A DNA stretch of 33,115 nt. It comes from an archaeon (GTDB taxonomy: Archaea > EX4484-52 > GLR71). Under the pieces are notes generated by a model. It was not told where the DNA came from. It saw only the letters and a program-made list of their open reading frames with translations, and searched no databases. The stretch is taken from the NCBI GenBank assembly GCA_013138805.1, contig WTCA01000016.1, positions 1 to 33,115 on the forward strand, read 5' to 3'. Position 1 is the first letter of the stretch, and each line of letters starts with the position of its first letter. Below are positions 1 through 8,397 of the stretch, piece by piece. The position numbers and the translations under genes are program-made.

Positions 1-33
1 AAGTTTTAAAAAATTATACCTCAAACAATAAGC

Positions 34-1125
34 ATGAACAAAAACCTGACTGAATTATACAGCAACAAAAATCTTTATCCCGCAGGCATAGATTTCTACC
101 CGCCCGCAGAAAGAGTGCCTCATTCTATAATATTTGAATTAGATACCGGCTGCAGTTATAACAGATGCACATATTGTGAAGGATTTAAAGGTGTCCCGCA
201 CAAAATAAAGACTCTGGAAGAGTATCAGCAGCATGTTGATGACATCTTTGAACAGTTGGGAGATTACACAAAATATCTGAGAAAAATATTCATAGGCGGT
301 GCAGATGCAATTGACACAGAGACTGAACTGCTGCATGAAGCAACCGATTATACAATTTATCAGTTTATTGAGCATACCGGAAGAAAACCGGACAGAGTAT
401 CATTATACGGCCGGACAGACAGCATAAAGAAAAAAGGGCCAAAAGATATGAAATACCTGTATACAGGCTACAGAAATAAAGGCATTTCAGGGTTTCTGAA
501 AGATACCGGCCTGACAGTGATGAGCCCGAAAAGAATAGTGCCAAGATTGATATACTGGGGTGTGGAGAGCGGCTCAGATGAAGTCCTGGACTATGTAGAC
601 AAAGGATATACAAAAAATGATATTCTGGAAAGTGCAGAAATTTTGAATAAGATAAGGCTCCCTTACATATTTACAGACTTTGGCACTCTTTTTAATACAT
701 CTGTCATGATCATGCCAGGCCTTGGCGGCAAAAAATTCTATGATGAGCATATAGACGGCACAGTAGAGGTTATTAATGCTATCAATCCCAGGTATTTGAC
801 ATTTATGGGTATAAATCCTCCGGAAAATTCAGCATATGCACAAAAGATGGAAGAGGAAATAAAAACCGGCGCAAACAGGCCGCTGACAGAAAGAGAGATG
901 AGTGAGCAGATGATATCTATGATTGAAAATGCACATCTGTTCCCCTGCACAATCGGATGTTTCGGAGAGGATATAGATGCTGTCGGTCACAATCCATTGC
1001 CATTTGGTTCAGTCTATCATAGTTACGGACGTTTTTATTCAACTAAAAAAAACCTTGTCAAATCTCTGAAATTCAAGTTATTTAATGCAGATGATGATGA
1101 TGCCGGTGCAATAAAGTTGATTTGA
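34..1125 (+). CDS. Radical SAM protein, unknown substrate
   Basis: This 363-residue protein carries a radical SAM iron-sulfur motif of the spaced form C-x4-C-x2-C (C40, C45, C48, in GCSYNRCTYC), followed by an FIGGADA segment that fits the SAM-binding glycine motif and a YWGVESGSDEVLDYVDKG segment typical of the COG1032-like branch. In this family a [4Fe-4S] cluster cleaves S-adenosylmethionine to start radical chemistry. I cannot name the substrate. No B12-binding or TRAM domain is visible. The protein is probably cytosolic, with no signal or membrane segment. The ATG at 34 is about 25 bases after a TATA-like stretch at the window edge, so the mRNA may be leaderless. The next gene has its own promoter, so this one is probably monocistronic. 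Confidence 0.85.
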   Translation: MNKNLTELYSNKNLYPAGIDFYPPAERVPHSIIFELDTGCSYNRCTYCEGFKGVPHKIKTLEEYQQHVDDIFEQLGDYTKYLRKIFIGGADAIDTETELLHEATDYTIYQFIEHTGRKPDRVSLYGRTDSIKKKGPKDMKYLYTGYRNKGISGFLKDTGLTVMSPKRIVPRLIYWGVESGSDEVLDYVDKGYTKNDILESAEILNKIRLPYIFTDFGTLFNTSVMIMPGLGGKKFYDEHIDGTVEVINAINPRYLTFMGINPPENSAYAQKMEEEIKTGANRPLTEREMSEQMISMIENAHLFPCTIGCFGEDIDAVGHNPLPFGSVYHSYGRFYSTKKNLVKSLKFKLFNADDDDAGAIKLI

Positions 1126-1154
1126 TATATCCCTTTCTTCTCAATCAACCAAAA

Positions 1155-1172
1155 CCGAAATCTTTATATACT
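1155..1172 (+). promoter_or_regulatory. TATA promoter for the C1A protease gene
   Basis: The stretch ACCGAAATCTTTATATAC matches an archaeal BRE plus TATA box. Transcription would begin near 1190. That lies downstream of the first in-frame ATG at 1122, which rules that codon out as the normal start and supports a start at 1221 or 1233. Confidence 0.6.
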
Positions 1173-1232
1173 ACAAACTATATAAGTAAATACCGGCACA
1201 TCCCAACAAAAGTCTTAAAAATGGTGATAAAA

Positions 1233-3611
1233 ATGATGAAAAAAAATAACAAGATTTCAACAGCATATATTACAGTTATGGTAGTGGCCTGTTTGATAGC
1301 AGGCATATTTATCCTTGATTTTTTTAATGTTTCGAAAGGGGATGGATACCTGGTAGGTCAGGCAACGAAAGTTATGCTTCCTCAGGCAGGGATATCCGAA
1401 TTTACACAGGACGGTTCACCTTCATCATCTGCACTCGACAGGCTGATAGCATCAGATTCAACAATACCTCTTGACATCGGAAAGATCTACAGCCTTTCAA
1501 TAAGCGGAAAAGTTAATCTGGAATCAGACAACAGTCTTGTAAGAGTAATCCTTGTATCCGGGCAGGATGAATACCTTGTCTATGAAGGCTATCCTGATAT
1601 TGCAGCAGGCAAAAGCTCTTTTGTCATAAGCAAATTCTGTGAAGAGACATGCGCACTTGAAAAAGTTCAGGCAGATGCCCTGAAGATACAGGTGGAAGAT
1701 GCAGCAATAGATATCAAAGCAATCAATACTATCAGTTCTTACAAGAATCTGGATGCTTCAGTTAAATCCGAAGGAATCGACAGGTTCAGCAAAGAACTGA
1801 AAGACAAGCAGGATAAATTCAAGATAAAAAAGCTTAATGAGAAAAAGCTCGGCTGGACAGCAGGAGACACTTCTGTATCGCAGCTGAGCTATCAGGAAAA
1901 GAAAAAAGTGATAGGCAATGGTGAGTACCTGCCGAACCTGAACGGTTTTGAATTCTATAAGGGCGGCATCTTTGAGATAAAGCCGAAAGACCAGGCAGCC
2001 AGTACTGAAGAGCCGGACACAGAAAGCGGCGGTTCATCATCACCTGCATCATGGGACTGGAGAGACAGGCACAGTCAGGATTGGGTCACACCTGTAAAAA
2101 GCCAGGGTGCCTGTGGCAGCTGCTGGGCATTCTCAGCAGTCGGAGCCACAGAAGGTGTTATAAACATGTATTACAATCAAAAGCTGGATATCAATCTGGC
2201 AGAACAGGACAGTCTTTGCAGGCATCCGGGAAGCTGCGCAAATGGTGGATATCTTTCATGGACATATAGTGAATTAAGGGCAGACGGCCTGGTAAATGAG
2301 CAGTGTATGCCTTACAAGGCATCAGATACTGTCTGCAATGATATCTGTATCTCACAGCAGCCATGGGAGATAACAAATTACGGTTCCTATGCCAACGATG
2401 ATGAGACAATCAAGAATACTTTGATAAATAAGGGAACTGTATCTTTTGGCGTTCGTTCATGGTGGCATTTCATAACATTGGTAGGCTATTTTGATAATAC
2501 GGACGAGACAGTATGGATAATTAAGAACAGTTGGGGTACAGGATGGGGTGAAGACGGATATGCAAACATGATTGTACCGCAGACTGACAGGTACGGCAAC
2601 ATGTATGCGGAAATGCCGTTCTTCAGTCCCGACCCCGATATGTATCAGGTACAGTGTGTGGATAATGATAATGATACCTACTGCACTTGGGGATTGTCAG
2701 ACAATAAGCCGGCATCATGCCCGTCTGCCTGTAATAAGGAAAAAGATTGTGACGACTCAAATCCTGCATTAGGACCGTTTGACTTAAATTTCAACTGTAT
2801 TGACACCACCACCTGCCATGATTCTGATGGCGGAAAAGTCTATTCAGTCTATGGCCAGGTCACAGCGACTATGGATGAAGGCGTAAACTACGATTATTGC
2901 CTTGATGAATCTACTTTGAGAGAAGTTTACTGCAGCAACGACATAGGAACTTCCCAGACATATGCCTGTCCGGACATTTGCCTGGACGGTGCATGTGTCA
3001 CCCGGTTCTGTGAAGATTCAGACGGCGGAAAAAATTATGATGTCGCAGGAGAGATAACAGGTTACATGATTGATGACAGCCCTGCCTATGATTACTGTAT
3101 TGACAGCACTCAATTGTATGAAGTCTACTGTTTTGATGACCTGGGCTTCCACGAGACATACCAATGCTCTGGTGTATGCCAGGATGATAGGTGCATAGTC
3201 TTAACTCCTCCCGCAATCACAATAACAGATCCTGCAGATGGAATTGCAGTATCTGATAAATTCATAACAGCAGCAACAGTATCCACAAATACAAAGTCAG
3301 TTGACTTCTATATTGACGGAAACTATAAGATGACAGATTCAGCTTCGCCTTTTAAGTATAAGTTCAATACTGGGGCCTATAACGGTGAAACAATCATAAC
3401 AGCAGTTGCCCGGGCAGATAATGGCCTGGATGCCCAGGATTCGGTCAGTGTCATGATTGGAGGAGACGAACCCGCACTTCCTCAATGCAGTGATGGAAAA
3501 GACAATGACCAGGATAAGACATGCGACTATGCAGGATGCCAGAAAAACAAGGTAATCACCTATCCGGGAGATCCGGACTGTACAAGTCCTGAAGATATAT
3601 CTGAATCTTAA
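1233..3611 (+). CDS. Membrane-anchored papain-like (C1A) cysteine protease with Cys-rich repeats
   Basis: I start the protein at the ATG at 1233, because GGTGAT (1223-1228) is a good ribosome site just before it and the promoter lies after the longer frame's first ATG. A hydrophobic segment (about residues 13-33) acts as signal or anchor. A region of about 250 residues follows and may serve as propeptide. The catalytic domain begins near WDWRDRHSQDW and has Cys297 (SQGACGSCWAF, with the oxyanion-hole Gln), His412 (WWHFITLVGY) and Asn432 (IKNSWGTGWGEDGY), so the triad is complete. The C-terminal half has a MopE-like metal-binding stretch (DNDNDTYC, KDCDDSNP), two roughly 60-residue repeats starting CHDSDGG and CEDSDGG, an Ig-like domain, and a tail with CSDGKDNDQDKTCDY. 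The role is probably cell-surface or extracellular proteolysis. The cysteine count suggests disulfides. Confidence 0.9.
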   Translation: MMKKNNKISTAYITVMVVACLIAGIFILDFFNVSKGDGYLVGQATKVMLPQAGISEFTQDGSPSSSALDRLIASDSTIPLDIGKIYSLSISGKVNLESDNSLVRVILVSGQDEYLVYEGYPDIAAGKSSFVISKFCEETCALEKVQADALKIQVEDAAIDIKAINTISSYKNLDASVKSEGIDRFSKELKDKQDKFKIKKLNEKKLGWTAGDTSVSQLSYQEKKKVIGNGEYLPNLNGFEFYKGGIFEIKPKDQAASTEEPDTESGGSSSPASWDWRDRHSQDWVTPVKSQGACGSCWAFSAVGATEGVINMYYNQKLDINLAEQDSLCRHPGSCANGGYLSWTYSELRADGLVNEQCMPYKASDTVCNDICISQQPWEITNYGSYANDDETIKNTLINKGTVSFGVRSWWHFITLVGYFDNTDETVWIIKNSWGTGWGEDGYANMIVPQTDRYGNMYAEMPFFSPDPDMYQVQCVDNDNDTYCTWGLSDNKPASCPSACNKEKDCDDSNPALGPFDLNFNCIDTTTCHDSDGGKVYSVYGQVTATMDEGVNYDYCLDESTLREVYCSNDIGTSQTYACPDICLDGACVTRFCEDSDGGKNYDVAGEITGYMIDDSPAYDYCIDSTQLYEVYCFDDLGFHETYQCSGVCQDDRCIVLTPPAITITDPADGIAVSDKFITAATVSTNTKSVDFYIDGNYKMTDSASPFKYKFNTGAYNGETIITAVARADNGLDAQDSVSVMIGGDEPALPQCSDGKDNDQDKTCDYAGCQKNKVITYPGDPDCTSPEDISES

Positions 3612-3619
3612 CCTCCTAT

Positions 3620-3655
3620 GGTAAGGTGTACCGGCTCATCCTGATACACCTTGCC
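3620..3655 (+). terminator. Strong hairpin after the protease gene
   Basis: GGTAAGGTGTA (3620-3630) pairs with TACACCTTGCC (3645-3655) over 11 base pairs with one G-U, around a 14-base loop. It begins 8 bases after the protease stop codon. A T-rich stretch does not follow closely, so it may act as an mRNA 3' end or stability structure rather than a classical terminator. Confidence 0.5.
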
Positions 3656-3764
3656 TAACTTTTGACCAGAAAAATCAAAGACATGCACATATTTTCAGCC
3701 AGAATCTCAAGAAATATAAAGATTCAGGAAGAAGATAATATATCAAAAAAAGGAATTGATTAAT

Positions 3765-4316
3765 ATGCCGGAACATGTAAAAGTTTCAGAAGTGATGTCT
3801 GATAAAGTGTTTGTAGTTGACATAGATGAGACTGTCCAGATGGCAGCCATCGTCATGAGAGAGAAAGACATATCAGGCCTTATCGTCATTGAAGACAAAA
3901 ATGCTGTTGCAGTAATCGCTCTTGATGACATAGTAAAAAAGGTTGTGGCAGAAAATCTTTCACCAAGAGATGCTAAAGTGCGCGACATAATGAGCTCAAG
4001 CATAATAACGGCGCAGGATGATGAGTCCCTGACAGAAGTCGCAATGAAGATGGCAGCAAACGATATATCAAGAATGCCGGTTCTTGACAGCGAAGGAAAT
4101 CTTTGCGGCATAATCACCAAGACAGACATGCTCAAGACAATGCCGGCACTTGTAAACTACCTGTACGAGAAAGAGACAGAAAAAGAGATAACCCCTGCAC
4201 CCGAAAGAGTCACAGTTGACGGCATGTGCGAAGAGTGCGGCAACCATTCGGACGAATTAAACAAAGTAGACGAGAAATGGATATGCCGGGAATGCGAAGA
4301 GCTAAAGAATGTCTGA
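3765..4316 (+). CDS. Tandem CBS-domain protein with C-terminal zinc ribbon
   Basis: The 183-residue protein has two CBS domains, about residues 7-60 (VSEVMSDKVFVVD) and 72-128 (VRDIMSSSIITAQ), which together form a Bateman module that binds adenine nucleotides in known relatives. A four-cysteine zinc ribbon closes it (C155, C158, C174, C177). No enzyme domain is attached, so it is probably a stand-alone sensor or regulator. I chose the ATG at 3765 over the TTG at 3756 because a purine-rich AGGAATTGAT lies just before it. The promoter is probably AAATATAAAGATT near 3712-3724. It is followed by the UPF0200 kinase gene, which has its own TATA-like element, so coexpression is only possible. The ligand is unknown. 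Confidence 0.85.
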   Translation: MPEHVKVSEVMSDKVFVVDIDETVQMAAIVMREKDISGLIVIEDKNAVAVIALDDIVKKVVAENLSPRDAKVRDIMSSSIITAQDDESLTEVAMKMAANDISRMPVLDSEGNLCGIITKTDMLKTMPALVNYLYEKETEKEITPAPERVTVDGMCEECGNHSDELNKVDEKWICRECEELKNV

Positions 4317-4390
4317 ATATTATCATGAAGCATCAAAAAGCTTTTATCTGTTCTGCTTCAATTTCTCTAAAACAAAAAGAGTGATTCACA

Positions 4391-4927
4391 ATGCCAAAAA
4401 CAATAATAGGTATAACAGGTCTTGCAAGGTCAGGCAAGGACACAGTCGCAGATTACATCGCAGAAAAGCACAGTTTCAAAGTATTCACGATGAGCGACAC
4501 TCTAAAAAGCGAGTGTATGAAACGTAATCTGGACATCACAAAAGACAACCTGTCCCTTGTCGGCGACGCCATGAGAAAAGAGTTCGGCAACGACATAGTA
4601 GCTGTAAAGACGATTGAAAAGGCAGGCCATTTCCCAAGATCCATAATCACAGGTGTCAGGAGCCCCGAAGAGATAGATATCTTCAAAGAGCATTGCCCCG
4701 GTTTCATCCTTCTTGCAGTTGAAGCACCCGACAGCAGCAGATTCGGCAGGCGCACAGAAAAAGACCCGGACACAGAATCAGGCTTCTTCTCCCGCGACGA
4801 GAGAGACATGAAGAACAAAGGCATGGGCGATGTCATAGAGATGGCAGACCAGGCAATAAAAAACGACAGCACCCTTGACGAGCTTTACATAAAAGTTGAC
4901 AGGTTCATAGACAGCATCAACCTGTGA
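4391..4927 (+). CDS. UPF0200-family P-loop nucleotide kinase
   Basis: The 178-residue protein has a P-loop GLARSGKDT (residues 10-18) and a layout shared with the archaeal UPF0200 family and, more distantly, dephospho-CoA and adenylate kinases: FTMSD after the first helix, IITGVRSPEEID in the middle, and SRDERDMKNKGMGDVIEMAD near the end. The family is expected to phosphorylate a small molecule or nucleotide, but its substrate is not established to my knowledge. The ATG at 4391 has GTGATT (4381-4386) as ribosome site and a TATA-like CTTTTATCTG about 45 bases upstream, so the transcript has a short leader. No membrane or signal segment is visible. Confidence 0.8.
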   Translation: MPKTIIGITGLARSGKDTVADYIAEKHSFKVFTMSDTLKSECMKRNLDITKDNLSLVGDAMRKEFGNDIVAVKTIEKAGHFPRSIITGVRSPEEIDIFKEHCPGFILLAVEAPDSSRFGRRTEKDPDTESGFFSRDERDMKNKGMGDVIEMADQAIKNDSTLDELYIKVDRFIDSINL

Positions 4928-4969
4928 TAAAGCAATACCTTTTTTATCTGTAGCACCATAATTAATCTC

Positions 4970-6094
4970 ATGCCAAAAAAAAATATTCTAATGATCGGCT
5001 GGGGCTGGCCCCCGAAGATGGACGGCGGTCTTGACACCCATATACATAATCTTACCCTAAACCTTTCAGCAAAAGATGATATGAAAATAGACCTTTTTCT
5101 CCCAAAGATCAATATGCCAAAAACAACCCAAAAAGGAAACCTCAAGATACATCCTGTAAACATTAAGATACAATGCAATACTATAGACAGCCTCATAGCC
5201 ACAGTAAAAAGATACAACCGTAAGATATCAAAGACTGCCCAAAGACCTGACATCATACATGTCCATGACTGGCTCGGCATAGATGCAGGCATAGCACTTA
5301 AAGAGCAATTAAAAATACCTCTCATCCTTACAGTCCATTCTCTTGAATACATGAGATCTGCAGATGAAAGCAGCAATTCAGAAGGCATTATAGACAATAT
5401 AGAAAAAAAAGGCATGGCTAAGGCAGATATCATAATATCTGTAAGTGATTTCATGAAAAAAGAGATTATCAGAAAATACAATATTTATGAAGACAAGATA
5501 ATAGTCATACCCAACGGCCCGACATTCAAAAACTTAGGCAAACCATCAAAAAGAGAGAAAAATCTAGTCGTCTACTGCGGCAGGCTCACAAGCCAGAAAG
5601 GCGTAGAATACCTGCTTCTTGCTGCAAAAGAGGTCCTGAAAAAAAACAAAAAAACAAAATTTGTAATAATAGGCAAAGGATATCTCGAAAAACAGCTAAA
5701 AGACCTCGCATCTCTTTTAGGCATTGATGACAATGTGAAGTTCATAGGCTTCACAAAAACAGAGAATATCAGAGACTATTACATGAAAGCGGAAGCAGTA
5801 GTATTTCCTTCAGTCTTTGAACCGTTCGGCATAACAGTCCTTGATGCGCTCTCATGCGGCGCGCCTGTAATAACGACTGAAAATGCAGGCATTGCCGAAG
5901 ATCTCAAAGACAGAAAACATCTTCTTAAAGTGAGGGAAAGAGACTCAAAAGACCTTGCAGAAGCAATGATATCTCTGCTTGATACCCCTTCCTTAAGAAA
6001 GACATTGTCAGAGAACGGGAAAAAGGCATCAGAAAAATATTCCTGGAAAAACATAGCATCCAGAACAAGAGACATCTATATAAACCTGCTGTAA
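4970..6094 (+). CDS. GT4-family glycosyltransferase (GT-B fold)
   Basis: The 374-residue protein has both halves of a GT-B enzyme. The N-terminal acceptor domain starts MIGWGWPPKMDGGLDTHIHN, like archaeal glycogen/starch-synthase-like GT4 proteins, and has IIHVHDWLGID. The C-terminal donor domain has VYCGRLTSQKGVEYLL, VIIGKGYLEKQL and FPSVFEPFGITVLDALSCGAP. In the EX7E motif the first residue is Glu284 but the second is Asp292 instead of Glu. The protein would transfer a sugar from a nucleotide donor in the cytosol; donor and acceptor cannot be read. A TATA-like CCTTTTTTATCTG centred about 26 bases before the ATG suggests a leaderless mRNA. Its 3' end overlaps the convergent small gene by 19 bases. 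Confidence 0.9.
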   Translation: MPKKNILMIGWGWPPKMDGGLDTHIHNLTLNLSAKDDMKIDLFLPKINMPKTTQKGNLKIHPVNIKIQCNTIDSLIATVKRYNRKISKTAQRPDIIHVHDWLGIDAGIALKEQLKIPLILTVHSLEYMRSADESSNSEGIIDNIEKKGMAKADIIISVSDFMKKEIIRKYNIYEDKIIVIPNGPTFKNLGKPSKREKNLVVYCGRLTSQKGVEYLLLAAKEVLKKNKKTKFVIIGKGYLEKQLKDLASLLGIDDNVKFIGFTKTENIRDYYMKAEAVVFPSVFEPFGITVLDALSCGAPVITTENAGIAEDLKDRKHLLKVRERDSKDLAEAMISLLDTPSLRKTLSENGKKASEKYSWKNIASRTRDIYINLL

Positions 6095-6426
6095 ATGAAT
6101 TCATCAGACAGCTTCTTGCGCCGTATGAAATTTGCAAGGCTGCCATATTCGCTTTTTATAAAGCCTGCCGTAAGGTTTGCAACAACACCTATTGTAAATC
6201 CGGCAAGAAGTTCATTGTCAGGTATGATATGAAGATAATCCACCCCCGTTTGTGAAATCTCATATATCAGGTCGCCGCATCCTGCAGCATATGCATATAC
6301 GCTTTCAAGCATATCACTTTCAACTCTCCCTATCCCTTCTTTAATCCCTATAATACCCGCACCGACCTTCAGCGTATCTATCATGTGCTTTCTGGCCATA
6401 TCTATATTGGCGCAGATGCCCTGCAT
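6076..6426 (-). CDS. Small conserved-looking protein of unknown function
   Basis: I do not recognise this 116-residue protein. Codon choice (ATA, AGA, GGC-rich) matches the neighbouring genes, which argues that it is real. It contains KVGAGIIGIKEGIGRVES and a hydrophobic stretch LLAGFTIGVVANLTAGFI that might sit in a membrane or a protein core. A second methionine at residue 10 (MARKHM) could be the true start. Upstream on the minus strand an AT-rich CATATAATCC could serve as promoter. It converges on the glycosyltransferase gene with a 19-base overlap; nothing ties the two functions together. Confidence 0.6.
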   Translation of the reverse strand: MQGICANIDMARKHMIDTLKVGAGIIGIKEGIGRVESDMLESVYAYAAGCGDLIYEISQTGVDYLHIIPDNELLAGFTIGVVANLTAGFIKSEYGSLANFIRRKKLSDEFIYSRFI

Positions 6427-6479
6427 ATAAGAAAGAGACCACTATAAGAAGTTAATATAGGATTATATGGTCTGGATTT

Positions 6480-6689
6480 TTGCATCGATCTAGAGGGGAT
6501 ATCTCTTTTGGTGTTCAAAGGGGGATTCATGGAGAAGAAAAAGTATATGTTGTTTCAACCCCTGTCTGGTTTAGCTTATTGACAGATGACCATAAACCAA
6601 TTGTAGAAGAACCGGTTGATTTAATCTTTGTGAATGTCTCCCCATATCACAACAAAAGAGAAACTGAAAGGCAAAGAGTTTTAGCATGA
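6480..6689 (+). CDS. Possible 69-aa small protein, or a gene remnant
   Basis: The frame begins at a TTG and gives a protein-like sequence (EKVYVVSTPVWFSLLTD, IVEEPVDLIFVNVSPYHN) with acidic and hydrophobic residues mixed as in a folded protein. There is no good ribosome site. A TATA-like GTTAATATAGGATTATATGG near 6451-6470 lies just upstream, and a T-rich stretch follows the stop. No family is recognised. A strong purine run AAAGGGGGATTC inside it precedes an ATG (6529) in another frame that stops after 17 codons. It may be a small gene, a decayed fragment or chance. Confidence 0.25.
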   Translation: MHRSRGDISFGVQRGIHGEEKVYVVSTPVWFSLLTDDHKPIVEEPVDLIFVNVSPYHNKRETERQRVLA

Positions 6690-6790
6690 TTAATTTTTAA
6701 GACGCCCATATCTCCTTTTTAGTTTAGCTGTCCAAATTTTATAGAACTGTCATATATCCCACTATACCACTATAATACCAAACCCAAACA

Positions 6791-6900
6791 CTTATAAATA
6801 GTAAAAGTATATAAAGGTTTACGTTAATTTTAGAAAGCTTTATAAGAATTATGACATTTCGCTTATAAAAGCATTTGTTTTTCATCAATAATTTTATAAA
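6791..6900 (+). promoter_or_regulatory. Cluster of TATA-like elements upstream of tfb
   Basis: Five TATA-like boxes lie in 110 bases: CTTATAAATA (6791), AGTATATAAAGG (6806), GCTTTATAAG (6837), GCTTATAAAA (6861) and ATTTTATAAAG (6891). The last predicts a start near 6921 and a leader of about 32 bases ending in the ribosome site GAGGGGATT before the tfb ATG. The others could be alternative promoters or reflect AT-richness. Confidence 0.4.
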
Positions 6901-6952
6901 GTTACTCATGATAAGAAGAATATAAACGATAATTACTGAGAGGGGATTAATT

Positions 6953-7909
6953 ATGGATGAAATGAAATGCAAAGACTGCGGACATGATAAATTCAAGAGA
7001 GACACGACAAAAGGAGAACTTATATGTCTCAGATGCGGCACTATGATGGAGATTGATGATGTTGACAGCTCACCTGAATGGAGAGCTTTTGATGTCGAAC
7101 AGAAGTCCAAGAGAACAAGGACTGGCGCCCCCATAACATTCACAAAGCATGATAAAGGTTTCTCTACAGATATAGGAAACAGCTCAGCCGAGCTCTATAA
7201 GGTTCCGGTAAAGAAAAGGGCGCAGTATTACCGCCTGAGAAAATGGAACAAGAGGCTTACAAAGTCAAAAGACAGGAATCTTTCATATTCTCTTTCAGAA
7301 CTTGTAAGACAGATATCATATCTTGGCCTTAACACCAGCATCCATGAAGAGGTCGCAAGGCTTTACGAGAAAGCTGTCACCATGGGCCTTGTAAGAGGCA
7401 GGTCAATGGAAAGCATAATCACAGCACTAATATATGCCATAGCAAGAGAGCATGGCTCTCCAAGAACTCTGGCCGAGCTTTCAGCAGCATCCGGCATAGA
7501 AAAAAGAGAGATAGGAAGAGCATACAGGTACATCTGCCGTGAGCTTAGCATAAGAATACTTCCTGCAACTGCAAAAGAATACATACCAAGGTTCGGCTCT
7601 CTTTTAGGCCTTTCAGGAAATGTCCATGCTAAGGCAAAAGATATACTTGACAAGGCAGCTGACGAGGACATAATCTCAGGAAAGGGCCCTACAGGCATCG
7701 CAGCATCAGCCCTTTACATAGCGGCTGTGCTCTGCGGCGAGAAAAGGACACAGAGAGACATCGCAGACGTTGTCGGCGTCACAGAGGTCACGATAAGGAA
7801 CAGGTACAAGGATCTTGTCGAGAAGCTGGGCATCGAAGAGGAAGTCGAAAAGAAGGCAGCCGAGAGCGAGAAACGCAACATGCGCTCAGAAGAAGAAGCT
7901 ATGGGCTGA
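6953..7909 (+). CDS. tfb: Transcription initiation factor B (TFB)
   Basis: TFB bridges TBP on the TATA box and RNA polymerase and fixes the transcription start site. The 318-residue protein is complete: an N-terminal zinc ribbon (C6, C9, C25, C28), the B-reader/linker region with SSPEWRAFD and the conserved RTGAPITFTKHDKGFSTDIG, then two cyclin-like repeats (about residues 110-200 and 205-300), the second ending in a helix-turn-helix that reads BRE (RTQRDIADVVGVTEVTIRNRY). A highly charged tail follows. The ATG at 6953 has GAGGGGATT about 6 bases upstream. The gene appears to stand alone between a TATA-rich leader and a T-rich terminator. Confidence 0.97.
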   Translation: MDEMKCKDCGHDKFKRDTTKGELICLRCGTMMEIDDVDSSPEWRAFDVEQKSKRTRTGAPITFTKHDKGFSTDIGNSSAELYKVPVKKRAQYYRLRKWNKRLTKSKDRNLSYSLSELVRQISYLGLNTSIHEEVARLYEKAVTMGLVRGRSMESIITALIYAIAREHGSPRTLAELSAASGIEKREIGRAYRYICRELSIRILPATAKEYIPRFGSLLGLSGNVHAKAKDILDKAADEDIISGKGPTGIAASALYIAAVLCGEKRTQRDIADVVGVTEVTIRNRYKDLVEKLGIEEEVEKKAAESEKRNMRSEEEAMG

Positions 7910-7910
7910 T

Positions 7911-7978
7911 CTTTTAACCTTCTTTTATTCTTTCTTTGACTTTTAATATTTTTTTTCTGATTATTCATCTTTTTCTTT
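7911..7978 (+). terminator. T-rich terminator after tfb
   Basis: Directly after the tfb stop comes a series of T tracts, including CTTTTATTCTTTCTTTG, TTTTAATATTTTTTTTCTG and CTTTTTCTTT. Archaeal RNA polymerase terminates at oligo-T runs without a hairpin, which fits this stretch. Confidence 0.6.
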
Positions 7979-8032
7979 AAAGATCTGCATCAATTATTGA
8001 TATATATATACAGATTTATGCAATTAATAGAT

Positions 8033-8380
8033 ATGGATGCGAAGAATAATAAGATTTCACCAATATCCGCAAAAATATCACAAAAAAAGAAAGATGACGG
8101 AAAAAATGGCATATTCTGGATTAGAGTCTCATTTTTGTTTGCGTTTTACAGTTTGATGTTGATATTGTTTTATTCATATATTTTCAGTTATTTATATTAT
8201 TTTACAAACATGCCGTTCGATAGGATGTGGATATTATTCCAAATATTTTTTACAAATGCAGTTATAGGCATATTATCAGGAATTATAGCAATATTCAAAA
8301 AGAAGAAACTTGCTTGGTTATCAATTCTTTTGAATGTATTATTTTCTATTTTTGGTATGATCATGTCAGTCATAGGATAA
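8033..8380 (+). CDS. Small three-helix membrane protein
   Basis: From the ATG at 8033 the protein has 115 residues. A polar, lysine-rich N-terminus of about 30 residues is followed by three hydrophobic segments (IRVSFLFAFYSLMLILFYSY, ILFQIFFTNAVIGILSGIIA, LAWLSILLNVLFSIFGMIMS). The middle and last helices are joined by a KKKK loop that would face the cytosol. I chose 8033 because the TATA element GATATATATATAC at 7998-8011 puts transcription start near 8030, giving a leaderless message; upstream in-frame TTG 7997 and ATG 8018 would lie before it. I recognise no family. It converges on the MtrA-ThyA gene with 17 bases between stops. Confidence 0.65.
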   Translation: MDAKNNKISPISAKISQKKKDDGKNGIFWIRVSFLFAFYSLMLILFYSYIFSYLYYFTNMPFDRMWILFQIFFTNAVIGILSGIIAIFKKKKLAWLSILLNVLFSIFGMIMSVIG

Positions 8381-8397
8381 AAAATAGATAAAAACCC

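Larger units (their letters stand above)
6427..6952. other. Gene-poor region upstream of tfb
   Basis: This 526-base stretch has no convincing gene. A 69-codon frame from a TTG (6480-6689, plus strand) ends it on the left and is listed separately at low confidence. The right half (6790-6900) is very AT-rich and holds five TATA-like elements in front of tfb. I saw no tRNA-like T-loop and no clear C/D guide RNA. Confidence 0.6.

Noticed and set aside
1122-1232. The longer N-terminus of the protease from the first ATG at 1122.
   Set aside because: The TATA box lies within it, so the predicted transcript begins after that ATG; the signal segment and ribosome site fit the later start.
4453-5481. 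Minus-strand frames of 139 and 198 codons opposite the UPF0200 and glycosyltransferase genes.
   Set aside because: They are complementary to real genes and are rich in Met/Ser/Phe from reversed Lys/Asp/His codons.
6427-6952. The gap before tfb considered for a tRNA or other stable RNA.
   Set aside because: No T-loop-like GGTTC-AATCC sequence or acceptor pairing was seen on either strand.
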